DNA of 64,000 bases from Bifidobacterium psychraerophilum (lineage in GTDB: Bacteria > Actinomycetota > Actinomycetes > Actinomycetales > Bifidobacteriaceae). Made by a program: the position numbers and the translations under genes. The DNA lies in contig NZ_JGZI01000009.1 in NCBI RefSeq assembly GCF_000741705.1, positions 496,001 to 560,000 of the forward strand. The letters are read 5' to 3'. This document shows positions 40,330 through 47,322 of the stretch, in pieces (within the stretch, counting starts at the first letter, position 1; each line of letters begins with the position of its first letter). The notes under the pieces are model-generated. The model was not told the DNA's origin. It did no database searches and saw only the letters and a program-made list of their open reading frames with translations.

Positions 40330-40620
40330 TCAGACCGCCTTAGCTTCAGCGGTGCTGCTGAAAGTGTTTGCATTTATGTAGTCGAGTACGTCCTGTTTCC
40401 TGTAGCGAACCAGTCGCCCCACTTTTACAAAGGGCAATCCCCGTCCTTCAAAGCGATCCGACGTTAATGTGGTTTCAGGCTTGCCTATGATTTCTGAAAC
40501 CTCATAAGGCTTCATAAGCACCCCATAGCCGGGAAGGTCTTCTAGTTGTTTCACTGCTTCCTCCAAACTGTTACATACTGGAATAAATACTCTTGTATTT
40601 GTTCCGTCAATAAACAACAT
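40330..40620 (-). CDS. Excisionase-like helix-turn-helix protein
   Basis: 96 residues. The second half is a MerR/Xis-type winged HTH: MKPYEVSEIIGKPETTL ... LPFVKVGRLVRYRKQDVLDYI. Proteins of this kind bend DNA for excision and, in satellites, act as AlpA-type activators. First gene of the leftward operon, divergent from the repressor, so it is the likely early gene released when repression is lifted. Confidence 0.78.
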   Translation of the reverse strand: MLFIDGTNTRVFIPVCNSLEEAVKQLEDLPGYGVLMKPYEVSEIIGKPETTLTSDRFEGRGLPFVKVGRLVRYRKQDVLDYINANTFSSTAEAKAV

Positions 40621-40621
40621 A

Positions 40622-40681
40622 CACCAACTTCAGGATATTTTGCAACTTTTGGTGATATTGTTCGATTAGTCGGCAATCGAA
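40622..40681. promoter_or_regulatory. Divergent control region of the island
   Basis: The 71 bases between the excisionase-like and repressor genes are AT-rich. They carry TTCGATT (40661-40667) / AATCGAA (40675-40681), a perfect dyad with a 7-base centre, and CACCAA (40622-40627) / TTGGTG (40649-40654). These are the best operator candidates for the adjacent repressor. Confidence 0.55.
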
Positions 40682-40691
40682 AGGTGTGCAC

Positions 40692-41330
40692 ATGGTAGAT
40701 TCAGGAGAAATAAGCGGTATAGGGAGTAGGATTCGCCGCTACAGAACTGAGAATGGCGAAAGTGCGAACTCCCTTGCGGAAAAGCTGAAAGAGAGGTTTG
40801 GCCCAGGGTGTCCAAGTCGGCAGATGATAGCAAACCTCGAAACCGGTCAAAAAAAGGACATCACTGTTACAGAGTTACTCCAATTTGCTCAGGTTCTCGG
40901 CGTTTCTCCAGTGGCTCTAATCTGTGACGTCGAACAACCTTGGGAGCCTTCGGACACGCCGACTGTAAATGGAGCCAGAAACCAGACTGTGTATGAATGG
41001 TTTGATGTTCATGACTATCAGCCGTTCCAATTCGATGAAAATGGCGGTGCCCAATCAGCGGTTTTGCCAGCGTCACGAAGGCTCAGAGCCTTAACAACAG
41101 ATCTTGAAGCAATGCGCGACGCACGTATGCAATCACGAGATTCTTGGGACTTATTCAAACGTGTAGCAGCGGCTGACGCCAGGGCTGCAAAAGCAGGCTA
41201 TGCAGGGAATGATCCTGCGATAGCTGAGACACTCAAAGAGCATTCAACGACTAGGAAGCAAATAGCAGAGAACATAAAACATAATTTGCAGGATCGCTAC
41301 GGTATGCACATTCCTTCCAGTGAGTCCTGA
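40692..41330 (+). CDS. XRE-family transcriptional repressor
   Basis: 212 residues. An N-terminal Cro/C1-type HTH (about 8-70) reads IGSRIRRYRTENGESANSLAEKL ... SRQMIANLETGQKKDITVTELLQFAQVLGVSP. The rest is charged and helical without a LexA-like peptidase motif, so induction by RecA-stimulated cleavage is not supported; a helper-phage protein or antirepressor could be the trigger. AAAGG precedes the ATG at 40692. Its stop overlaps the integrase start (TGATG). Confidence 0.78.
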   Translation: MVDSGEISGIGSRIRRYRTENGESANSLAEKLKERFGPGCPSRQMIANLETGQKKDITVTELLQFAQVLGVSPVALICDVEQPWEPSDTPTVNGARNQTVYEWFDVHDYQPFQFDENGGAQSAVLPASRRLRALTTDLEAMRDARMQSRDSWDLFKRVAAADARAAKAGYAGNDPAIAETLKEHSTTRKQIAENIKHNLQDRYGMHIPSSES

Positions 41331-42610
41331 TGTCTCGCGCGTGGGTAACTGACAGATGGTTGAAGAAGGATGCCTCGTCTTCGGCCAAGCGTTCACTGAA
41401 CGCCGCCAAGAATCCCAAGCGTGCGAACGTGCCGGAACAGTACCGCACAAGCGTGTACGGTGTGGGATGCCGCTGGCGGGTCGATTACTTCGCTTACGGG
41501 GATGACGGCAGACAGCACAGACGCTCCAAGCTGTTCCCCACGCAGACCGAAGCCGACGAATACCGCGACGCCGTCTCCGACGATCTAAGAAGCGGCAGAT
41601 ATAGAGACGCGAGCAAGCAGTCACGCACGTTCAGGCAGGCCGCCGAGGAATACCTCAAATCGAAGCACAAGATAAAAGAATCGACGCTGTACCGATATCG
41701 CAACGAACTACGAATGTACGTCTACCCACGTTGGGGAGATGTGCCGTTGAGCGCCATCACAGAGCAGGACATAAACGCCTGGATAAGCGCACTGCAGGAC
41801 GGCAGCGCCGCACATGACTTCATCGACGCCAGCAAGCCCCGGAAACTCGCGGCGTCATCCATCCATAGCATCGTTAAAGTGACCTTCGGCAGCGTGCTGA
41901 GATACGCTGCAGCATCGAAACGAAATTGGATACGCTCCAATCCTCTTGAAGATGTGGACACACCCAAGAAGCAGCAGACGGAGGAACGGGTCTACCTGTC
42001 ATACGAAGAGGTCGAAAGCCTAGCAGACGCCGCCAAGGCGAAGGCCGGCGAAAGCTCCGCGACCCTCATCCTTTTTCTTGCATACACGGGAATACGAATC
42101 GGCGAAGCCACAGCCCTGAAAGTCTCCGATATGGATTTCGACAACAGGCGCGCAATCATCGCAAGAACCTGGACGAAAGACAAAAACGGCGCGGACATAA
42201 CCGGTTCCCCGAAAACATGGGAGCAGCGCAAAGTCGCCATACCCGAGTTCCTATTGCCGGATCTGCAAAAGCTGACCGAAGGCGTATCGGAAGAATCGTT
42301 CCTGTTCAGGCCGAAGAAGGGAGACCATGTCAACATCCCCAACTGGCGCAACCGCGTGTTCAATCCGGCGAAGGCGGGTGCCGGACTCGATGACCTGTCG
42401 GGGCTCACGCCGCACAGTCTGCGCCACACTTATGCGAGTCTGGCGATAAAGGCCGGAGCCGATGTGAAGAGCGTGCAGAACCAGCTTGGGCACAAGGATG
42501 CGAGCATGACCCTCAATGTGTATGCCGGACTATGGCCGGATCGTCTCGATGAAGTGGCCGACGCATTGCAATCAAGCCGCCAGCAGGTGCTGAAGAACAG
42601 TCGGGCATAA
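41330..42610 (+). CDS. int: Tyrosine-type site-specific integrase
   Basis: 426 residues. It has an arm-binding N-terminal domain (RVDYFAYGDDGRQHRRSKLF), a SAM-like core-binding domain (YLKSKHKIKESTLYRYRNEL), and a catalytic domain with Arg in YTGIRIGEA (about 256), HSLRHTY (about 361-367), GHKD and the nucleophile Tyr in TLNVYAG (about 397). All catalytic residues are present, so it should be active. It is 88 bases from the right att repeat. Translationally coupled to the repressor. Confidence 0.93.
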   Translation: MSRAWVTDRWLKKDASSSAKRSLNAAKNPKRANVPEQYRTSVYGVGCRWRVDYFAYGDDGRQHRRSKLFPTQTEADEYRDAVSDDLRSGRYRDASKQSRTFRQAAEEYLKSKHKIKESTLYRYRNELRMYVYPRWGDVPLSAITEQDINAWISALQDGSAAHDFIDASKPRKLAASSIHSIVKVTFGSVLRYAAASKRNWIRSNPLEDVDTPKKQQTEERVYLSYEEVESLADAAKAKAGESSATLILFLAYTGIRIGEATALKVSDMDFDNRRAIIARTWTKDKNGADITGSPKTWEQRKVAIPEFLLPDLQKLTEGVSEESFLFRPKKGDHVNIPNWRNRVFNPAKAGAGLDDLSGLTPHSLRHTYASLAIKAGADVKSVQNQLGHKDASMTLNVYAGLWPDRLDEVADALQSSRQQVLKNSRA

Positions 42611-42618
42611 TCGCCAAC

Positions 42619-42636
42619 TGTGTACGAGTGTGTACG
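42619..42636 (+). promoter_or_regulatory. Integrase arm-site candidates, right end
   Basis: TGTGTACG at 42619-42626 and 42629-42636, matching the pair at the left end of the island (33772-33790). Confidence 0.55.
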
Positions 42637-42698
42637 CAGCCACTTGAAATGAATAAAATTCAGCCCCCAGAAACATAACGTTTCCAAGGGTTGAAGTC

Positions 42699-42735
42699 GT
42701 GACCCCGGACGGGCTCGAACCGTCGACCTTGAGAT
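42699..42735 (-). repeat. attR, 37-bp direct repeat inside tRNA-Arg
   Basis: Identical to 33617-33653. It forms the 3' part of the intact tRNA-Arg gene, so integration preserved tRNA function. Confidence 0.95.
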
Positions 42736-42773
42736 TAGAAGTCACATGCTCTATCCAGCTGAGCTACGGGGCC
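42700..42773 (-). tRNA. tRNA-Arg (anticodon TCT)
   Basis: 74 bases. On the minus strand it has acceptor GGCCCCG paired with CGGGGTC, D-arm GCTCAGCTGGATAGAGC, anticodon loop CTTCTAA giving TCT, and T-arm GACGGTTCGAGCCCGTC. CCA is not encoded. The anticodon stem has one T-T mismatch. It is the integration target of the island. Confidence 0.93.
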
Positions 42774-42961
42774 AAACTCGAACCATTCTAGTCATATGCC
42801 ACGAGAAACGCATACCAAGCGCAAATGCGGTGCGGAAGCCGGCCTCCGGCGGATGGGTCCTGCACCGGGCGACGTGACGCTGCGGCGCCTGTCCGGTGCT
42901 CCGGCGGCCAGTGAACGGCCATTACGCGGCCACGTCGAGGCCGCGGCGGAGGTGCGGACTC

Positions 42962-44872
42962 TCAGTGCCCCAGCACCTGGTGGATGCGTCCCAGGATGGA
43001 TGGCGCATCCATGCCGTAACGACTGCTGAGATCGCTGAGTGGGATGCGATCCGTGAAGGCCATATCAGCTCCGATGGTGAGCACGCGCATCGGTGTTTCG
43101 GCGTAATAGGAGGCGATGCGATGACCCCAGCCGCCATTGAGCTGCGAATCCTCCAGGGTGACCACCAGATCATGCCCGGGCAGCAGCGCATGCAATGTGG
43201 TGGCATCCACGGTGGAGTATTGCCGTGGATCGATGACCGTCGGATCCATGCTGTTCGGCCGTGTTCCGTCGTGCCGCAGCGCTTGGGCGATCCGCATCGC
43301 CAGCGGGTAGGCATTCCCCAGGCCGAGCAGGGCGACTTCGGAACCCTGATGGGATACGGCATAGCGTTCCCATGGGTTGCCGAGCGATTCGCCGCCGTGT
43401 TGTCGGCGATGGGATCCGTGGCACTGCCCTCCGGTGCCTCCCGTGGATTCCCGCCAGCGGCGTACTGCTTCCCGAGCGGAAAGCTCATGGCCTTCGGCAC
43501 GCTCAGAGGCGAGCACCTCCTCTCCCGGCATGCGGATCAGCACCGGACGACGGGCCTCGCCGGTCGACCACGCTAGCATATCGAGCAATTCCTGTCCGCT
43601 GGTGGGTGCCAGACAGGTGATGCCTGGCAGGTTGCCCAGCAAGGCTATGTCGAAGGCCCCGGAGTGGGTGACATCGCTTCCGGATATACCCGTAGCGAAG
43701 ACAAGCAGGGTGACGGCGCTCGCGTTCAGGGCGAGCTCCTGCTGGATCTGGTCATAGGCACGTTGGAAGAATGTCGAGGAAGTGGCCACAACAGGTGCGC
43801 CTCCTGCCTTCGCGATACCGCAGGCCAGTGCGACGGCGTGCTCCTCGGCGATGCCCACGTCGATGTAATGGTTCCCCGCCTCCTCGATGAAATCGGGCAG
43901 TATGCCATTCGATCCGGCGGTGGCGGGGGAGATGACCACCAGGGAGGCTTCGTTCGCGAAGCGGGGCACCAATGAGCGCATGGCCATTGATCCGTATGTA
44001 TAGCGGGCGTTGTGGGCATCCGGCTTCCGGTCTCCGCCGCCTTTGCCTCCTGTTGCCACAGGCGCACACCAATGATTGTTCCGGTCATGCCCTTCATGCA
44101 TCCCCGGCACACGATGATCGCCGATTCCCAGCGCCTTTCTGGTATGCACATGGACGATGACAGGGTGCTCCACTTCCTTGACCGATTCGAACATGCCGAT
44201 CAGGGACTCGACGTCATTGCCTTCTTCGACGTATCGGTAATCAAAACCCAGATCCTTGAAGATGTTATGTGCGCTCCGGCCCCCGCTGTTGCGCAGCTCG
44301 GCCAGATTCCCATACAGACCGCCGACATTCTCGTCGATGGCCATTTCATTGTCGTTGCAGACGATGATGAGCTTGCCCTGAAACCCGGAGGCGTTGTTCA
44401 GACCTTCGAATGCGGTTCCGCTGCTCAATGAGCCATCGCCGATGAGCGCCGTCACCGCGTAGTCTTCGCCCGCAAGATCCCGTGCCGTGGCGATCCCCAG
44501 TGCCAAAGAGATGGAGGTGCCGGTGTGCCCCAGGTCGAAATGATCGTGCGGGCTTTCGGCGCTGTTGGTGAAACCGCTGACGCTCCCGAACCGTTCAGGA
44601 TCGCAGAAGGCCTGACGTCTTCCGGTCAGGATCTTATGCGTATAGCTCTGATGCGATACGTCGAAGATGATGCGGTCTTGCGGTGATTCGAACACATAAT
44701 GCAGCGCCATGGTGAGTTCGACGGCTCCGAGATTCGAACCCAGATGACCGCCGTGAGCGGTGCAGAAGCCAATCAACGTCTCCCGGATCTCCTGTGCCAG
44801 ATCAGGGAGTTGTGATATGCCGAGTGCCTTCAGATCCTCGGGACTGTCAATGCCGTCGAGCAATGCTGTCAT
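42962..44872 (-). CDS. dxs: 1-deoxy-D-xylulose-5-phosphate synthase
   Basis: 636 residues. Thiamine-diphosphate enzyme joining pyruvate and glyceraldehyde-3-phosphate, first step of the MEP isoprenoid pathway. The ThDP motif is GDGSLSSGTAFEGLNNA, and the catalytic histidine regions HGGHLGSNLGAVEL and FDVSHQSYTHKIL are present, as is the transketolase-like EEHAVALACGIA. An insertion of about 30 low-complexity residues (RRWRESTGGTGGQCHGSHRR...) lies before the C-terminal domain. The start at 44872 has GGAGA just upstream. Its cofactor depends on the thiC pathway seen at 13.8 kb. Confidence 0.93.
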   Translation of the reverse strand: MTALLDGIDSPEDLKALGISQLPDLAQEIRETLIGFCTAHGGHLGSNLGAVELTMALHYVFESPQDRIIFDVSHQSYTHKILTGRRQAFCDPERFGSVSGFTNSAESPHDHFDLGHTGTSISLALGIATARDLAGEDYAVTALIGDGSLSSGTAFEGLNNASGFQGKLIIVCNDNEMAIDENVGGLYGNLAELRNSGGRSAHNIFKDLGFDYRYVEEGNDVESLIGMFESVKEVEHPVIVHVHTRKALGIGDHRVPGMHEGHDRNNHWCAPVATGGKGGGDRKPDAHNARYTYGSMAMRSLVPRFANEASLVVISPATAGSNGILPDFIEEAGNHYIDVGIAEEHAVALACGIAKAGGAPVVATSSTFFQRAYDQIQQELALNASAVTLLVFATGISGSDVTHSGAFDIALLGNLPGITCLAPTSGQELLDMLAWSTGEARRPVLIRMPGEEVLASERAEGHELSAREAVRRWRESTGGTGGQCHGSHRRQHGGESLGNPWERYAVSHQGSEVALLGLGNAYPLAMRIAQALRHDGTRPNSMDPTVIDPRQYSTVDATTLHALLPGHDLVVTLEDSQLNGGWGHRIASYYAETPMRVLTIGADMAFTDRIPLSDLSSRYGMDAPSILGRIHQVLGH

Positions 44873-45117
44873 GGGTCTCCATCGACGATGGGATGCTGTC
44901 GGATCGTCATCATGGGCGATCATTGTCGAGGATATTGTAGACACCCCGTCTAATGTGCTGCTCGGCCATCGGAATACCTATCCGATTTCTTCTCAAGCGC
45001 TTCTGCCGTCCGAATCTCAACCGAACACTGCATCGCTTTCGCTGTGGAGTGTGCTGCACTTACTATTTCGTGCCGATTGCGTAGAGTGGGTGCTGTTCCC
45101 GACTTCGGAGGTGGCAT

Positions 45118-45621
45118 GTGAGCGTTGAGCAAGGTTCCGCGCAGGTTGCGGTGATTATGGGTTCGTCAAGTGACTGGGAGACCATGCGCCACGCATGTGA
45201 CATCCTTGAGCGCTTCACGGTCCCGTATGAGAAACAGGTGATTTCCGCACATCGGACACCTGATCTGATGGCCCGATTCGCCCATGAGGCACGAGACAAG
45301 GGCATCAAGGTCATCATCGCAGGTGCCGGTGGTGCCGCGCATCTTCCTGGAATGGTCGCCGCTCAGACCACCCTGCCGGTTATCGGTGTCCCCGTGCAAT
45401 CGCACGCACTCAGCGGTTGGGATTCCCTGCTTTCCATCGTGCAGATGCCCGGCGGCATCCCCGTCGCGACCACGGCAATAGGCAAATCCGGCGCGACGAA
45501 TGCCGCCCTGCTTGCGGTGAGCATCCTGTCGGTGCAGGATGACGCCTTGGCGGAGTCCTTGTCGGATTATCGCGAGGAATTGAAGAAGAAGGTCGAGGAG
45601 TCCAATGCCCAGCTCATCTGA
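45118..45621 (+). CDS. purE: N5-carboxyaminoimidazole ribonucleotide mutase
   Basis: 167 residues. It moves the carboxylate in purine synthesis, converting N5-CAIR to CAIR. The motif [12 protein letters not shown] and the conserved SAHRTPDLM and [12 protein letters not shown] are intact. Start is GTG at 45118 with GGAGG 7 bases upstream. It overlaps purK by 17 bases. Confidence 0.96.
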   Translation: MSVEQGSAQVAVIMGSSSDWETMRHACDILERFTVPYEKQVISAHRTPDLMARFAHEARDKGIKVIIAGAGGAAHLPGMVAAQTTLPVIGVPVQSHALSGWDSLLSIVQMPGGIPVATTAIGKSGATNAALLAVSILSVQDDALAESLSDYREELKKKVEESNAQLI

Positions 45622-46792
45622 AACGACGCTGACCGAAGCACGGTCCGGTGCCCGCGTGTCGATGCTGCAGCCCGGTGCGACGATCGGCATCGTCGGCGGC
45701 GGTCAACTCGGCCGTATGATGGCTCTTTCCGCGCGTTATCATGGCTTCAAAGTCGGGGTGCTCGATCCCACCCCTGATTGCCCGACAGGACAGGTCGCCG
45801 ATTTCCAGATCGTAGCCGCCTATGACAGCAAGGCAGCCATCAGGGAGCTTGCCGAGCGCAGCGATGTCATCACCTATGAATTCGAGAATGTCGATGCCGA
45901 TGCCCTCGATGAGGTCCGGGACATCGTGGCGGTTCCGCAGGGGACCGATCTGCTGAGGGTCACGCAGGATCGCGTGCACGAGAAGCGTTTCATCAACGAT
46001 CATGGCACCGACACGGCACCTTGGCGTGCGGTGGACGATTACGCGGGTCTGCTCCGGGCTCTTGGGGAGATCGGGTATCCGGCCGTGCTGAAGACACGCA
46101 CAGGCGGTTATGACGGCCACGGGCAGAAGGTTCTGCGAACGGCGGACGACCTCGATGAGGTGCGCCAACAGAACGAGGCGGAAGGCTTCTTCCCTCCCTC
46201 GATACTGGAGGGATTCGTCGACTTCGCCTTCGAGGCGTCAATCCTCATCTCCGGCAATGGACACGAATTCGTGACCTTCCCGATCGTGCGCAACGAGCAT
46301 CGTAATAACATCCTCCACCTGACACTGGCTCCGGCGACAGTCAGCACGAAGGTCGCGCAGGAGGCGGAGGCTCTGGCGCTCCGTCTCGCCCAGGGCTTCG
46401 ACCTCGCAGGGACCCTGGCCATCGAACTGTTCATCACCAAGGATGACCGTGTGATCGTCAATGAGCTGGCCCCAAGGCCGCATAATTCAGGGCATTACAC
46501 CATCGAGGCATGCTCCATCGATCAATTCGATGCGCATGTGCGCGGCATCGCGGGATGGCCGTTGCCCAAGCCGCGTCTGCTCAGTCCTGCGGTCATGGTC
46601 AATGTGCTCGGACAGCATGTGATGCCGACCCGGGCCCTGATCGGTGAGCATCCAGAATGGTGCCTGCACGATTACGGCAAGGCCGAGATCAAGCATGACA
46701 GGAAGATGGGGCATATCACCGTGCTGACTGCCGATATATCCACAACGGTCAGTGATTTGGAGGCCACCGGGTGCTGGGACGATTTGTCATGA
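45605..46792 (+). CDS. purK: N5-carboxyaminoimidazole ribonucleotide synthase
   Basis: 395 residues, ATP-grasp enzyme making N5-CAIR from AIR, bicarbonate and ATP. It starts with [17 protein letters not shown] and contains the ATP-grasp lysine region [16 protein letters not shown] and the metal-site [17 protein letters not shown]. The first 20 residues before GATIGI overlap the purE frame and may be dispensable. Coupled to purE. Confidence 0.96.
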   Translation: MPSSSETTLTEARSGARVSMLQPGATIGIVGGGQLGRMMALSARYHGFKVGVLDPTPDCPTGQVADFQIVAAYDSKAAIRELAERSDVITYEFENVDADALDEVRDIVAVPQGTDLLRVTQDRVHEKRFINDHGTDTAPWRAVDDYAGLLRALGEIGYPAVLKTRTGGYDGHGQKVLRTADDLDEVRQQNEAEGFFPPSILEGFVDFAFEASILISGNGHEFVTFPIVRNEHRNNILHLTLAPATVSTKVAQEAEALALRLAQGFDLAGTLAIELFITKDDRVIVNELAPRPHNSGHYTIEACSIDQFDAHVRGIAGWPLPKPRLLSPAVMVNVLGQHVMPTRALIGEHPEWCLHDYGKAEIKHDRKMGHITVLTADISTTVSDLEATGCWDDLS

Positions 46793-46847
46793 GGGATATG
46801 ACGACGGGGAGGGCGGTACTGCCGTCGTCGCAAGGTGAGGGGGATTC

Positions 46848-47240
46848 ATGCCTGGACGCACGTTAAGGCAGACCAAGCAGAAGGATGCGGTGCTCAAGGC
46901 CCTGCACCAGTGCGATGACTTCATCTCTGCCCAGGATCTGCATCGGCAGCTTCTCGATTCGGGCCTTTCGATCGGTTTGGCGACCGTGTACAGGCAATTG
47001 AATTCCCTCGCCGACGCCGGTCAGGCGGATACCCTGCGGCTCAACGGATCACAGCTTTTCCGGATCTGCGTGGACGACCATCACCATCATCATCTGGTAT
47101 GCGAGCATTGCGGGCGCACCATCGAGATCGAACCCCCTGATGAGCAGTGGCTGCGCAAAACGGCGGCGGAGCACGGTTTCACACTGCATACGCATACGGT
47201 CGAGCTCTTCGGCCTATGCCCCGAGTGCCAGAAAGCCTAG
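46848..47240 (+). CDS. Fur-family metalloregulator, probably Zur
   Basis: 130 residues. N-terminal winged helix (RQTKQKDAVLKALHQ ... GLATVYRQLNSLADAG), then the regulatory metal region DDHHHHHLVCEHCGRTIEIE and the second C-x2-C in LCPECQ, so the structural zinc Cys4 site is complete. Fur, Zur and PerR cannot be separated by these motifs alone. The zinc-limitation genes and Zur-type boxes 4-8 kb away, and the run of five histidines, favour Zur. Confidence 0.8.
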   Translation: MPGRTLRQTKQKDAVLKALHQCDDFISAQDLHRQLLDSGLSIGLATVYRQLNSLADAGQADTLRLNGSQLFRICVDDHHHHHLVCEHCGRTIEIEPPDEQWLRKTAAEHGFTLHTHTVELFGLCPECQKA

Positions 47241-47258
47241 TCCGCCGACGTTCCGCAC

Positions 47259-47293
47259 GTCATCTCTCATCCCGGTCATGGCCGAGGGATGAC
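47259..47293. terminator. Hairpin between convergent genes
   Basis: GTCATCTCTC (47259-47268) and GAGGGATGAC (47284-47293) pair with one mismatch, 15-base loop. Positioned between the regulator and the convergent MprF-type gene. Confidence 0.5.
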
Positions 47294-47322
47294 GGATGCC
47301 CGGATGGGACGGTCGGAGGGGA

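Larger units (their letters stand above)
33617..42735. mobile_element. Integrated genetic element in tRNA-Arg(TCT): putative capsid-encoding phage satellite
   Basis: 9.1 kb bounded by a 37-bp perfect direct repeat, one copy being the 3' part of an intact tRNA gene. The integrase is at the tRNA end. Two genes run right (repressor, integrase) and the rest run left: an excisionase-like protein, a small protein, a DUF3631 helicase-like protein, a DUF3039-like protein, four small genes, a scaffold-like and a capsid protein, a zinc-ribbon protein and a two-helix membrane protein. No portal, terminase, protease, tail or lysin is present. All frames are open and mostly overlapping, which argues against decay. 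Layout (int, repressor, xis, replication) resembles PICI-type satellites. Confidence 0.85.

Noticed and set aside
33617-42735. Ordinary decayed prophage
   Set aside because: Not excluded, but the frames are intact and overlap, att sites and integrase are intact, and no fragments of tail, portal or terminase genes are visible.
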